This document shows, in pieces, positions 22,599-35,648 of a DNA stretch of 64,000 nt. Below the pieces are notes generated by a model. That model did not search any database and was not told the origin of the DNA. It saw only the letters and a list, made by a program, of their open reading frames with translations. The first letter of the stretch is position 1; every line of letters begins with the position of its first letter. Both the position numbers and the translations under genes were made by a program. Origin of the DNA: Phytophthora quininea (lineage: Eukaryota; Oomycota; Peronosporomycetes; Peronosporales; Peronosporaceae); assembly GCA_011947345.1 (NCBI GenBank), contig JAAVTG010001008.1, forward strand, positions 310,001 to 374,000, written 5' to 3'.

Positions 22599-24538
22599 TA
22601 CCGTAAAGAAATTGTCTTATCCAGCACCCAAAGTCACACAGATCAAAAACCTATAATATGTTATATTCAAATTTTGCATTAGATTATAAAGGAACTCTAC
22701 ATATGGTAAACAGAAAATGGGGCAGACTGTCCGGACAAAAGCGTACATTGAAGAGAAGGCAATAGCAGATTCGAATTCGGGAGGGGTTTACCCCGAGTAC
22801 CCTCCCAACGCGCACAAGGATTCCAATGAAGTCCTGCTTGTGCATTCAAGAGCTACACGCCTGCATGCATGCGCGAGTAGAATAAGAGGCAAACTTACAC
22901 ATCAAAGTGTTCAATTCAATCAATCACCCTACTGACGACATCTTGCTCTTCAGCTACCTCTCCTACGTGTTTATCGAGCAGTCCTAGCTTTTCTAAGCGC
23001 CCAACTACGCCCTCGATCTGCAGCAGCGTGTCCTTGTCGTCCTCAGTCTCTCGCAACACTCCCTTGAACCCATTTGTGATCGTGTTGGTCGACAGCTCAT
23101 CCCAGGCGTCTGCAATCCACTCCACAACGTCCGCTCGATCGGGTGCTTCCATCTTGAACGACGCTGCTGCTGCCATGGCCTTCTCATGGTCCTGCATCTG
23201 CAGCTCCAAGAAGTCGACCCAACGCTCCCTCAGTCTCAGCTTGAGCGGTCGGTTCCATGCCACATCTACGGGCTGACAGACACCTGTGCACCCAGCCGGA
23301 ACTCGCATCAGCTCCACGTTGAGGTCCTTCGCACAGGCACAGACAGCGGCAGTCCAATGCGCAGAGAAGTCGTCAAGCAGGAGCAGCACTTGAGTCGTCA
23401 TGTCGGCCCGCTCTGCAAAATGGAAACACAGAAAGTCAATGATTAACCCTTCATTCCACCACCCGCTTCCGTTGCTGAACACCACGACGTTGTGCCGCTC
23501 TTGAAGAGGCTGCATCTTCCGCCACAGCACCTTTCCAAACCCATGCCGCTTTTTCAGGTTCTCCACGTGCGTCTTGGGCACCGTTGACGGCCGTGTCTTC
23601 ACAATCAAGTAAGGCGGGTACTTGCGGCCCAGCGAGTCTCCCAGCAGCATGCACGTGAGCCGCTCCTTGTCCTTGCTCGTCGACCGTACCCATACCGTCT
23701 TGGCACCCTTCTTGCTGATGGTGTTCTTTGGCAGATACTCGAAAAACACAGGTGTCTGATCTGCGTTATACGCACAATCAACACCTAGCTCCGCCATCTT
23801 CTGCTTCACGTCCCGGTTGAACTGCTCCAGCGCCGCGCTTGCGTCTTCAGGATGCACCTGCCCTTGGCGCGTCCTGCTCGTAGGGCGAGACGATGCCTCC
23901 GTAGGAAGCCTTTTGCCCAGCCGTGAGACGCAGCAAACAACTTCCGAGAAACACTCGCGTCTCTAGCAACAGCGAGAGCTTTGCGCTGAAGCATCAAGCT
24001 TGACACAGGAAGGCCCTGGGAGCGATACGCTTTGATCCACTGCACGATGTGTACCTCGGCATCATGGGGCAGCGTGGTAGCCATCCCAGGCAGACGAACC
24101 CGACGCTGGTTTGCCGTCGCCAGTGTGCTGCACAAAGCCGTGAGTCTCTCCTTTTGTTGGCGCCAGAAGTACACGCTTGTCCGCTTCGTTTGGAGCTGTG
24201 TGCCTGTAAGGCCCTTGAAGAACTTGCTGAGCGTGGCCTCCATGGTGTGCGTCTCGAAGTGCAGGACCACGTCTAGCTGGAATTGGTGCGTCGGCACCGA
24301 ACGCTTGTACGCTCGTGGCTTTCGCCCTCCGTGCTCAGTGTGCTTGCATCTTCCTTTCCCCATGGCGAATTGAGTTGTGCGATGACTTCTGTCCAGTAAA
24401 AGTGCCTCACCGTGCTAACCACCAATTTTGTGTCGGATATGACATTTTCAATACAAGGAAACATTTGGTCAATTGTGATTGGCTTAAATCTACTGTCGGA
24501 TACGACAGTTTGCAGGATAAGACAATTTCTATACGGTA
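22599..24538 (-). mobile_element. Pogo-like (Tc1/mariner superfamily) DNA transposon with TIRs and TA duplication
   Basis: About 1.94 kb. The ends 22599-22626 and 24511-24538 are inverted repeats of 28 bp with two mismatches; the shared core is agaaattgtcttatcc. Both ends start with TA, consistent with TA target-site duplication. Near the right end the short palindromic motif TGTCGGATAYGACA occurs twice (24431-24444 and 24494-24507), a candidate transposase-binding site. One transposase gene fills the interior. Confidence 0.88.
22916..24363 (-). CDS. Pogo/CENP-B-like DDE transposase, one frame break
   Basis: Cuts and joins the surrounding element. The N-terminal part (24363-23870) carries a CENP-B/Tc5-type helix-turn-helix region (GWAKGFLRRHRLALR). 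The C-terminal part is a DDE_1 catalytic domain with the Asp triad in AYNADQTPVFF, LLLLDDFSAH and CQPVDVAWNRPLK. About 35 residues separate the second and third Asp. The frame changes near 23880, where the reading RHRLALR continues as TSRTRQGQVHPEDASAAL. Because homologous sequence resumes at once, the copy is otherwise complete. It may be recently active or simply damaged by one base. Confidence 0.82.
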
Positions 24539-27500
24539 CCGTCATTCAGCGTACAAAATAATGCGATTGCACTACACTTGCTCGCGGTTTCTTCAGACGG
24601 CTCAGAGCCCAGTCGACCAACAGAGCCAAATGTGTGGCCGCATATATTACCCAAAAACTGTCGACATCGACGAACACGAGGTATAACATGGATCTGAAAC
24701 TGAGTGGCGATTGTGGTGTTTGCGGCGTTCATTGGTGGGGTACGCGAGTGCGAGGATGTTGACCTCGCTATCATACCGTGGGCCTAAGGCGACTTCGTCG
24801 TTCCTGGCTTTCGCAGTGCGCTTATAGCCGTGGCTGCTGTAACAGTCACGACCTGAGCCTTGATTGGTCCTTGCCAAGGTCACAGTTAGCTGGGGCTGAC
24901 TATATGGACCCCTGGTCAGCAAGTTGCCACGAACCTGGGCTGTCCTGCGCAACTTCTTTAGCATGCATTTATGACGGTAATAACGCCAGATGTATTGCAG
25001 ATGTCCCAAGTATAATTAAATCGTGTAGCTTGAGGTCTTGCCTCTAATCCGTTGCTTTTCATTTTGAACTGATCAAGCTATCGTAGGACGACAGAGTGTT
25101 TACTTTTGGCGAAGTCAAATTGCGGGGATCGGTCTGTCGTCTCCCCTGTAATCAGAACAGCAAGACCTTGCACAGCAGTGCTTAGAGTGGCTACAGGACA
25201 ACTCAGTCGTCACGCGATACATGGACCGGTGAGCAGTCACTAATAACTGGTGATTGTAGGTCTAACCAAACTAGCCATCAAATTCACGACAACGCAACCC
25301 ATGCTCTTGCCAGACTTGAGAGAAAAGCCGTGCCGCTTTTATTCTGCTTATTGGGTTTCTATATCTCGTATGTTCCCTATTCCCCATACAAGTATGCAGT
25401 GAATTATGGTCCATTTTCTAGCAACCGTCCCCTCGCATACCCCCGAGTGATCGTCAAAGATATCGATGGGTTGGAAACCCAAACTTACTCCAATTGGTTG
25501 TTTTCTAACGTCGCTTGAGTACCCATCCGGGTGGGAGTGGTATCCTATCCTTAGTTGGAGGAGCACGCCCCGAACAAAACAGCAGCTGCTCGATACACCA
25601 ATAATAGTCGCTTAGAAAATGGAATTCGGGATTGTTTTTGCGGGCGGTTCAATATGAAACGTGTTTGGCGTAATCGCGGTTTTAAAAATTGTCTCTAAAG
25701 ATTCATTAAAACGCTGCTTCAATAACACCATTGTTTCAGAAGCCTCAAGGGTTCCCTGAAACCTGTGTAACGAAATATTAGCCTCATCGTTGACTAAAAA
25801 AGCGCCTAGAATGTAGAAAACAAAAGTTAGCATCGAGGCTTAAGCACTCCAACCATTGCCCTGGCTACGCTACCGTTCAGAGCCCTACGATATCAATCAA
25901 TTGGAGATCCTCCTGCCAAGATCATTCACGGTCCAGGCGGATTGTACCCCGTAACATCCATTGTCGATGGTACTGTATTTTATTTAGAAATGAGGCCAGA
26001 ACTTTGTATAAAGGGCAGATGGCTTATGACACCTATAAATTTTACACGCTCCAACAATGACCCGTAGCATACAAAACTAATATGAACCACAGTGCATCCC
26101 TATCCATAAGTACGTTTTATAAATCTTATGTCTGTCTCCAGATCATATCCCTTTTCTAAGTTAGCTACCGCATATCTTAACTCCCTACCATATTTCTATT
26201 TGGTGCTTTTCTAACATTAAACACCTAGCCAGTTGTATCCAAACTAGTATGCAAGGTAGGTTACTTTTACAACCACGACAATGGGGGTGGGTAGCTAACT
26301 AGAATGTGGCATGACGAAGTGTTACGATAGAGTACATAAAGTCTGAGAATGTGTATTATCGTTAGCTCTGTGGACGAGACGCGCAGCGGCCCTCCAGAAG
26401 ACCAAGGAGGTCTACGATAAGCGGAGACCACGATGTCGGGGAGTCCCTACTGGTCCTAAGAGATTACTGATGGCTGTCGCTTACGTATGCCTTCTCTTTT
26501 TGTACCTTATAATGACATGGAACTCCACTAATTAGAGCAGGCTATACAGTCGTAGCATCGAATCAAGACATCGGAGCGTTGCCCCTGGCGACTGACTACT
26601 TGTGGAATCCCTTTGAAACAGCATTTCTTGGTATCCATGGTGACGTTTGTGGTGTAGTGGGATTTATCAAAATCCGCTTCCACTGCGCCCAAACACCGAC
26701 TAACGGAGGGGTACTCCGATATCCGTGGGGATGCTAAAGTGTGCTCACCTTGTGTACCCGTCGGCGGGGTGGATCTACTCTTCCGGTGCTTCGAGGATGT
26801 TTGATCTGTAAAGATTGAATGTCTTGGCGGGGCGTGAAAGGTTATGGGCATTGTGAAATCTTCACTGTTCGTCCGTAAGTAGTTACCAGACCAGTAATCG
26901 CTTGGATCTACTTGGATCTGGGGCCTGGATCTTGTATACAGGTGGGGGTTGCGTTGAGGCTTCTGTTGTCTTCCTTTTTCTTACTTGACGCTTCCAAGGG
27001 CATGATCTGTGGAGCCTTTTGCTGAGAGTCGATCAGTCGTTCTGGCCAAGTAGCAACTCCAGTAGATCTCGAATCCACACTTGGTACTAGTGGATCTGGC
27101 GAATATACTATCCAGATCAGCCGAGCACTGCTTGATCCATAGTGCTCCTGACGTAGCTTGACTGGGCCAATGTAGTTCCCGTAGTCTTAAGCACTAGGAA
27201 GGGCACTTGTGGTGTACAAAGCAAATTCGACTCTGTATTAAGGAAATTATGAGTAGATCCATAGAGATCTCACCCCAAAACCTATCACCTGCTTCATTTC
27301 TATACCTGCCACTAGATGTTGTCGATTGATCAGTCCTCTGGTGCGCCAGATCCACGTCTGGAATGGTTCCACTTGCAGATCTGGATCACCCATGCTTGGA
27401 TCTCTTGCTCTCCGCGATGTATCCATACCTGATCCGGGGATCTGAGTCTTGATCCAGCATGCTGGATTTCCGTATTGGCCCAAACTCTGGAAAACCGCTT

Positions 27501-29430
27501 CACCATACTTTCGCTGACGCACCGGAGGGCTATGGTTTGTTTGAGACGCGCGGGGGTATTCGAGATGGGAACCTGATGCGAATGTTCAAATTAAACGCGC
27601 TGGCGAAGGACGACAAGTACGGCCCCAAGTGAGTGGCGTCGACGGTACAGAAGGTCAACGATCTTCCGAATGTAGACGCCGTCAAGGTCCGCGTGAAGAA
27701 GTCTGCACCGTTGGAGGTTTTCTTTCTGAAACGAAGAGAGTTCGTGTTTTCCAAGGCGAATAAGGTCCGCAAGAAGCTGAATGTCGAAGATGGTGGGACT
27801 TCCAGCATGAACTATGGTGCGTATATTTATCTTATATCGCGCAGTCTCTGTGGAACTCTTTTCTACGATACGCTCGCGGAAAACTCTGGGCGGTGGCCGC
27901 ATCTTACAAGCTCGCCAAGGGCATGATCTGTGGAGCCTTTTGGCTGGTCGCCCTTGGCTGGCGCCGCCGTCTTCTACCCCTCCCCTGGAAGTTGTGCTTG
28001 GAGGGTGAGGCCAGGACATCTTACAATTTATTTGCTTATAGTCTGGGAGCCAACACACAAATAGTAGCAATGCTTTGTATTTGTAGTCAAAAATAATAAC
28101 ACCTATCAGCCAAGCCACACAAACGTATCCTACTTGATGTCAGGTTAAGTTGGGACACATACAAAAACGATGCTCAGCTTATTTAATATCAGTTGTTCGT
28201 TCGCGTTCAATTCAGGTGGGGCAGGTTCTCCGTTATCTTGTTGTCGCAGGTTATCTGTTCAAGCTATGTGTGGCACTCAATTCGCTTGGCATCTTCACTC
28301 TTTACCCACACGAGGCGCCTTTAATCGCACCCCTCGTTGTCGGGAACTGGCTCGTCATCTTCATCTTGAATCACAAATGTGTTCACCTTGAGCTCTTGTA
28401 GCTCAACTGCAGCTTTTTACTAGATCTGAACGTACTGGTGATGATGGTCGGGTTTGAACGGCAGGGCGATGGGTTTACTGGTGTTGGTCTCTCAGGGGAC
28501 TGGCGAGCACGTTTCTAATGAGGCTCAAACTCTGACGGGATGTTAACTGTCCTGTAGGAGTGAATAAACGAAGCCGAGTCGTGGATTGAAAATACACCTC
28601 GCCGCTGTCAGTAGAGATGGAAAGTTTTATGAAGCTCGGTATGTTTTGGTAATTCTGCTGTCTTGATTTGGTCTCATTCTTGGACTGCTAGCGCAGTCGC
28701 GGTGCAGCACTAATTTTGCCTCCGGGTTGGGTAGATCATTGCCATCGTGAAGGTGTCTGCAGACATCAAGGTTGACGAGCTGCTATCCTTCCAACTGGAC
28801 TTGTTTCGTGGTAATACAAGTTCGCTGAATGTCTCATCTTGGAGTAATTGAGTCTTGATGATGAATAGCAGCTTTGAAATGACGGCGGTATTGCGGGACA
28901 TAGCGGTGTTCTTGTGCCTGTAAGCCAACCGAAAAACAGAGAATTAACGATCATGTTAACGCCCATTCTATTTTTATAGAGCTCTTGATAGCCGCCATGC
29001 TTACAAAATCCAATATATTCCAGGTACCGTTTTTTTGTTACAGCTAGCTTGTCCATTCCATACAGTCAATCTTACGGTTGAAGAAGTGTTAGAACTAGTC
29101 TTACCGTCAACGTAGAATTCATTAGAGTTTATAGCGCTGCAATATAGGATAACTTACTCCGCATAAAAACGGGTTGTGTTATCAAAATGACTTCCATACA
29201 CTTCAAATCATCACTGAGAGCCAGTATATATTGACTAGCCACTATACTTGCTCAACGTATGCCTCCATGATTATGAAAACGTTATGCCACAAGGAAGTAT
29301 CAGCATCCAAGTGGCTATTGCTTTTGTTAATTTTCGTAACGTTGAGAAGGATCCGATGCCAAGTCGATGGACATTACCCAACGACATGAATTGTCATTCT
29401 TCACTATTTTGCAAACGTATATATAAAATC
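24539..29430. other. 4.9-kb gene-poor region with decayed repeats
   Basis: No intact gene is recognised, and base composition is lower in GC than in the flanks. A short plus-strand segment at about 26385-26470 reads ALQKTKEVYDKRRPR, possibly a retroelement fragment. 26,890-27,460 is packed with GATC. A 28-bp exact direct repeat occurs at 26994-27021 and 27915-27942. A minus-strand tail reading FVIQDEDDEPVPDNEGCD and a stop lies near 28,380-28,320. Confidence 0.5.
27578..28010 (+). pseudogene. Unidentified coding remnant
   Basis: The plus strand reads MRMFKLNALAKDDKYGPK, a stop, then VASTVQKVNDLPNVDAVKVRVKKSAP. This continues Lys-rich to about 27815, followed in another frame by LAKGMICGAFWLVALGW. 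The residue composition looks coding but is interrupted. The 28-bp block it contains is repeated 0.9 kb upstream, suggesting a repeat family. Identity unknown. Confidence 0.3.
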
Positions 29431-29439
29431 ATTGGCCCC

Positions 29440-31920
29440 ATGTTGTGTGGAATTGGGGTGGCTCCCCACCCACACCCCTGAAAGCGCGTGGACCACGTAC
29501 GATGCGGTTCGCGCGCTTCTGGCAGACGCTCTCAGACGCCTGAACGTCCGTTGCGAGTCTCCCTTTACGCCGAGCAGCAACTACCGCCGCCTCACAACCC
29601 CTCCATTTCCCCTCGTCAGACTAACCGCCTCAGATTAGGCACGTTCAATGTCCAATCTCTAGGTTCAGCGCTCAAGCGGCAGGTGGCTCAGCCGGTGGAC
29701 CTCTCAAGATACAACGTGGTCGTCCTAGGACTACAAGAGACCAAGTTCTACACCCTGGACACGACGGAAATCATTGGCGACTACATGCTCCTGACACTGC
29801 CAGCCTCAGCCAGCCCACCGACATGGTATCGGATTCGCTGTCTCGCCACGAATTCAGCCATACCTGCGACGTTGCTGGGCTTACACAGACCGCATCGGAA
29901 TTCTCCAGCTCCAACTACCTCAAGCAAGACATGTCAACGTCGTCACGGATTACTCTCCGCGCAGTGGATGCCACTCCACGAAGTCGCCGCATTCTACGCC
30001 GACCTTCGAGCAGCCATTGACACATTATCTCGTCGAGATATAAAATCCGTCACGGGAGACTGTAACGCGGAGATCGGGCAAAGCGTCGGAGGAGAAACCT
30101 TCCTCGGGCCCCGCGCGCGAGGGCGCGCAACCGCAACGGCCACGCCCTAGCTGGATTTTGTGATACTTACCGTTTCTTTCCGACCAACACAGGCTTCAGC
30201 AAGCGAGCCAAGCACATGACGACATGGACACAACGACGACTAAGCGACACGATTTACAATCAGACAGACTCTATCATATGCCCCCACAGCTGCCGATGTT
30301 TCTGCACAGACGCCCAATCATAGTGAGGTACCTACACAGAATCCGACCACAAACTAGTCACAGCAGACATTGATCTCAACGCAGTTCAGAGACTACGCTT
30401 CCCAGCCCCGCGCGCCCGGGCACCACACTCAAGCTGTCTCGAGAACGACTCATCCACGACGAAGTCGTACGGGCAGCCAACGCCAACGCCTTATGAGAAG
30501 CCATTGCAGCCGCTCCACCAGAACCGTCCGTCCCAATCCAGCATCAATGGAAGACACTACTCGACCAGGTACAACAAGCAGGAGAGGACTCGATCGGCTA
30601 CAACACACTGGCGCGCCGCAAGCATCGATATGAGAACGATTCCTTAGCAGAACTCTCCAGACGTCAGCATCTACTACGCATACGAAGCTGCAATAACAAC
30701 GCAGCAAACGTCAGAACCTTACGGCAGGAACGCAACTCCATTCTCCACCAGATTCGGACCCGCTGCCGAGACCTGGCTAACCAACGCCTGGACGAAAAAT
30801 CTCGCGGATCGAACACCTATCCGGTTCTGCTCAAATGTTCGCGGCCGTCAGCGATCTCGCCCCGAGACGCTCTCAACCGCTTCTACTCCGTGATAAGAAA
30901 GGTAAGACCATTCTTCACGGTCGAGTGACTAACAATCTTGTACGAACCCACTTCAGAGGGCAATTCCGAGACATGACAGTATCGCCGATCAGCCCGGGCA
31001 CCACTATTCGCGCACTTAACTGTCCAGTCACAGCAGAAGACTTTACACGCGCGTTCAAGGGACAAAACAACGGCCGCGCCTCCGGGCTTGATACCATCCC
31101 AGGAGAATTACTCAAATATGGCGTGGAAGTTCTAGCTCTACACATGGCCGACACTGCTCAACTCCAGCTTCGGACGTGGTGAACGCATAGCCCTCGGGGA
31201 GGGGCACTGCTCTGCCTACCCAAGCCCAACAAGCCACGAGAGGAATGTTCGAGCCTACGCCCGATTGTTCGTCTCAACAGCGACAGAAAGGCAATATCCC
31301 TTGTCGTACTAGGACGCATCCAACCAGCGGTCGAACGGTACCTATCAGCTTACCAGAGCGGATTTCGCCCCAGCTGAAGTACATCAGACGCAGTGTGGTC
31401 TCACAAATGGATCACAGCACGGATCCAGCGCTATCGCGAGACGGTACGGATCCTCGGAATCAACTTATCCAGGGCCTTCGACACCATCAACCGCCAAAAC
31501 CTTGTAGACGTGCTCCAGACTTTCCTCCCAGACGACGACATCCGACTCATCCGCCACCTACTGACCAACACTACGCTGTCACTTCGGGCCGGACACCGAG
31601 TCCTGCCGCCATTCGACAGCAACACCGACCAACACATATCCCGGCCTACGCCCAAATAAAGTCCTATTTCAACACATCAACCGCCGGTAAGTGACGCGGA
31701 CGTCCGCGCACAAGCTTACCACGCGTTCTCGATACAGACCTCGATTTCGGTGGTGCCGGATACCGACTCCAAACAGCAACAGACCTTCAAGCACTGTGCC
31801 AGCTTGCCACACAGTCTAACGGGAATACCGAATGGAAGGAACTCACAGCCGCGATCACAGAAGCGTTGCCGGCCAGGGAGACTCGACGCATGTGGACACC
31901 ACTATATGCCGCCGACTAGC
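29440..31920 (+). mobile_element. Degenerate non-LTR retrotransposon (APE endonuclease + reverse transcriptase)
   Basis: The endonuclease start is readable at 29640-29800 (GTFNVQSLG...VVVLGLQETKF), and its later block TGDCNAEIG lies near 30050. Reverse-transcriptase pieces follow in shifting frames: ASGLDTIPGELLKYG (about 31080), LPKPNKPRE, PIVRLNSD, YQSGFRPS and LSRAFDTINR (about 31480). The catalytic Asp-Asp box is not found, and there are many stops. It is a dead LINE-like copy, broken by substitutions as well as indels, unlike the single-base breaks in the host genes. Clade not assigned. Confidence 0.75.
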
Positions 31921-33453
31921 TAGGCTGAGACTAGCGCGGGCATAAATGGCAATGCATTAGATTACATTGGCCCCATCTTATAAAACCAACATATTGTGTT
32001 GGTTTATCATTTAACAAATGAATCGCGCCGGAATTTAATTTGAACCAATAAATGTTCTACCAAAACTTTTGCGAAAACAGATAAACCATACTGTAACCGG
32101 ATTGGCTGATAAGGCTCTATTTGTGGTCTATCCAAGGATAGAATAGAAATAGCGAAAGTTCAGGTGAATTAGTAGAACCCACTAACAGTAAGGAAACAGG
32201 TGTAGGGCAGCCGCGGAGCTTCGAGAAGTTTCCGCCTGCTTGAACTGTGGGGGCGGCTCACTTTCCTTTTGGCTCCCTCCTCCAAAGCCCACTACTTCGC
32301 TTTAAGTTTAGTATACGTACCGTCGGTAATGCCTTTGTGTACGCAACTAAATAAATGCATTGCGTGGATGTGCAAGCCTAGATCATGCCTGCTTGTCTCT
32401 CTAAGGTTCTGTTTTTACCGTGCGCTCATAATGCATCTTTTACAACTCTTCATGCATTATTTTTCGCGCCTTCATACAAATTCCTGGGGTTTGTCAACGG
32501 TTAAAAACTATACCTGCTAAAATTGATGTTTTGTTTACCAAAATCAACACTTTATGCAGGTTTTATCTGTGCTACGGATGTGTCTCCATACTATTTTCTA
32601 GTATAGCTTGTTGAAACAAAAGGGTTAAGATATTATATCGCAAATTAGGTGGTTGCTAAATTGATTACGACGTGACGCGCCATCGGTGACTGTGTTTTCT
32701 TCTACGTCACTGAACCCGAAGTCATTAAGGTTGAGGCTTGGGTGCAATGTTGAACAAAAGCGAGGCCTGGTACGCCGCATGCGATCCGTGAAATCGTGCG
32801 CTAAAACAAAAGGCTGATGAGTGAAAGACGCTGATGAAGTGTGAAATGCAAGCTCTTCGCGACAAAGTGTGTCGACTTTGACTGAGCATCTATCAGTAGG
32901 GCAGCATGTTACTGACACGAAATGGGTGCATAATATAAAGATCGATGAGGATGGATCTATCATTTGCTTTCGTCCGCGATTTGCAGCTCGTGGATTAATG
33001 GATCTTTTTATCGAACTCTCGCAACATTTTCGGGCACATTTTTGTTGATCAATATCAATTCCAGCTTCAGTCTGCTGCTGCCCACAAATTTCTAAGTAAC
33101 GTATCAGAAGCCCCATGTCTTTGAATTCTTACTGTAGCATCAAGTCTTCCTCCAAACCGATAGCACTTGAACTCGTCCAAATTCGTAGTACATATATCAC
33201 CGCCCACGTAGAGCAGAACGAAGGCTAATAATCCACCACTTACATATCAGGAGAGTACATCCCCAAGAAATTTAAGAGTCTAATAGATGTGGTATACCTG
33301 CTAACTAGGCGTCGCTTGTGTGAGACATAAACCCCACCTTTCAGTAAAATAATATATTTGTTGATCTGAGTTGAAAGCATGTATATCGTTAAAATGAGTT
33401 TGCTGATTGGTAACTTAGCATAAACACCTTACGCAGACGAATCTTGAAAGTAA
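31921..33453. other. AT-richer intergenic region, nothing recognised
   Basis: About 1.5 kb without a supportable gene. A minus-strand ORF of 163 codons (33116-32625) has no recognisable motif and biased, repeat-like composition. It is flanked by a LINE remnant and a MITE-like element, so it is probably old repeat sequence. Confidence 0.5.
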
Positions 33454-34311
33454 GAGCATTTCCAACGCAGCGGCCCAGCCTAGCCTCAAATGGTCACGTG
33501 ATGCGTTTTAATTTTAGGTTTGAGCCAACTGATCTCCAGCGCGCTGACCTCAAACTCAGACTCAAAGAGACGAGATGGAGCCGCGGGAGAAAGATCTTTG
33601 GAGGGCGGTCACGGCAAGAGCGGGCTGCAAGAGGTAGGGAAGCTGTTCTTTGGTGTCTGTAGCTGTCTAACAATACCAGTAAGTCGGATCGTGTAGTTTA
33701 GTGCTCGCAGGGCGCAAGTTCGATCGGTACGGATGAGAATTTGCAGCACAAAGAGCCTGGAGATCCACGAGCCGACTGATTAACTTCCGCTACCCACGTG
33801 TGGTGTTCGCGCTCCTGGTGAGCGTTGAACATGAAGCACGTGCCTCCCAGGTGCTGCAGTATCAACTGCAAACTGCAAGGTCAAGATAGACTTCGACAGG
33901 GGCTGTGTTATCGTGTGCGATATCGTAGCTGCCCTAATGACTTTGTGAAGCGCTATTTCCGTATCAACCGTCGAGGAATTACCGCAGTTTAAGCTATGAA
34001 CGCCACGCACGTTTCGGCTTCTTGTGTCATCCCTATGCTCGCCAAAACTGCCTCCATACTGTACACCATAGTGCCACGTGCGCTACTTGGCTTCTGTCCG
34101 TGTTTGAATGACACAATGCTGATTCAAAATATCTGATTGGGATGAAAAGTGCCGAACGCCCCATTATGAGGCTAAGCCACTAGGCCAGCCCCAAATCAGC
34201 CGGATTTGAGTCCGGCGCCGCCCTCGGTCGTAAAGTCATTTCGGTCTGAGGTTCGCGTTGGACGCAAACTATCCCCAATTTTGGTTTGAGGCCGCCGCGT
34301 TGGAGATACTC
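33454..34311. mobile_element. Non-autonomous PIF/Harbinger-like element with TIRs and TAA duplication
   Basis: The left end starts gagcatttccaacgcagcgg. The reverse complement of the right end starts gagtatctccaacgcggcgg, so 17 of 20 bases agree. Both sides are flanked by TAA (33451-33453 and 34312-34314), the 3-bp duplication typical of PIF/Harbinger. The 858-bp interior has no transposase. Family assignment rests on TIR and TSD form only. Confidence 0.65.
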
Positions 34312-34345
34312 TAACCGAATCAATTAAAGCGGTGAACTGAATCGT

Positions 34346-35145
34346 GTCCAGATGAATAGCAAGCGTTCATGCTCTGCTGTATTTGGCATCTTCAGCTCAG
34401 AGCTCTCGCTTTCAAATACGGTTTGCACCACCGACGACATCAGGGGCAATTACACCGTTACGAAAGCGTCGGCAATGGGGCCTCCCGCTGCAAGCTGTGC
34501 GAAGTCATGCGCAAGCAGAAACCAACCACGGGCTAGAGCGATCTGATTGGACATCTGTCGGCTAGGCATGCGGACTATAGCGCTATCTACAAGCTGGCAT
34601 CGTAGACCCAACACTGAACTAATTCAGTTTCGTATCCAAGTATTAACAGTTTGTTCCAATGGATGGGCTGCGTGGTGGTGCGGAAACTGCCTATCTCGGA
34701 GGCGGACAGCAACAACGTCGAGTCAGGAGTCAATATCGTCCAAGTCTTTCAAGAAACTGATGGAGAGTGTTGAAATCAAGATCGGAGAAGCATTTGACAC
34801 GGAGATGAGTAGCATGTTTGGCTTAACCTTCGACGATTGGACACGCACTTCAGCCCATTACATTGGCATATTGGCTGGCCATCAGGTCGATGGTTAACGC
34901 CATCAGCGTACTCGACGCTAGCAATGGTGAGGTTTCTGGTCTCCAGCAACTGCGCTACCTACAAGTCAAGCATCACCAAGGCCAGTTTCCCACTCATTGG
35001 TTGTGCCAGCCGCATGCCTAAGCTGGCGAACAACAAGTTGTACGTTGAACACGAGTCTGCTGTTGAAAGTCTGAATACGTTTGTTGCCCGAAATAAATCA
35101 GTACCGCAGTGTTGTAAATATGGTAGCACTTACTCCTGAACAGGC
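34346..35145 (+). pseudogene. hAT-family transposase remnant
   Basis: Fragments in shifting frames resemble oomycete hAT transposases: a possible BED-like N-terminus (34352-34545), then KLMESVEIKIGEAF...FGLTFDDWTRTSAHYIGILA (34750-34880), then PLIGCASRMPKLANNKL (34990-35040). Stops and frame changes separate them. The catalytic C-terminus and hAT dimerisation region are missing. Confidence 0.6.
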
Positions 35146-35648
35146 CAAACGGCTAGAGCTGCTGTATTTACGGTAACTTTGGCGGGGAAGCGTGAGAGTT
35201 GGAAACCAGAGGACTTCACTACCGACTCTGGTCACGACGTGGACACTTGATAGAAAATTGTGAAGTAAATGTATTTGAACGCTGCTGTATGCCTTTTCGG
35301 TACGCGGCTCTCCGCTACGATATCATAAACGGTTTTTCTGAACGAACGGTGGAGGAGCCACCACACGCAGGTACCGCACGCTCCAGAAATCGGCTTAGGT
35401 GACGTATTCTACGTCATTGATCCCAGTTCGTGCTGCGTTCACCAATTATATCTACAGTAGATGATCAGTAGACTAGCAACTTGTACAGACAACGGCGGTG
35501 AAATTCGTCTCCCCACACATACACACACAACCCCCTCCCTCACAGTGGGACAATCAAAAGCAAGTCATTCATAGACACGGCAAGAATTTGGGCCACTGCG
35601 CGCCGCGGTCGGCATTTCGCGCCATTTTTGTTTTGCGCATTGCCATCA
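35146..35648. other. 500-bp stretch, nothing recognised
   Basis: Lies between two transposase remnants. A short CA-rich run (acacacacaa) is near 35520. No gene or clear repeat end is seen. Confidence 0.4.

Noticed and set aside
33690..33735. A-box and B-box-like words (tagtttagtg, gttcgatcg) suggesting a tRNA or SINE head
   Set aside because: Spacing is too short, no cloverleaf can be folded, and the site lies inside the MITE-like element.
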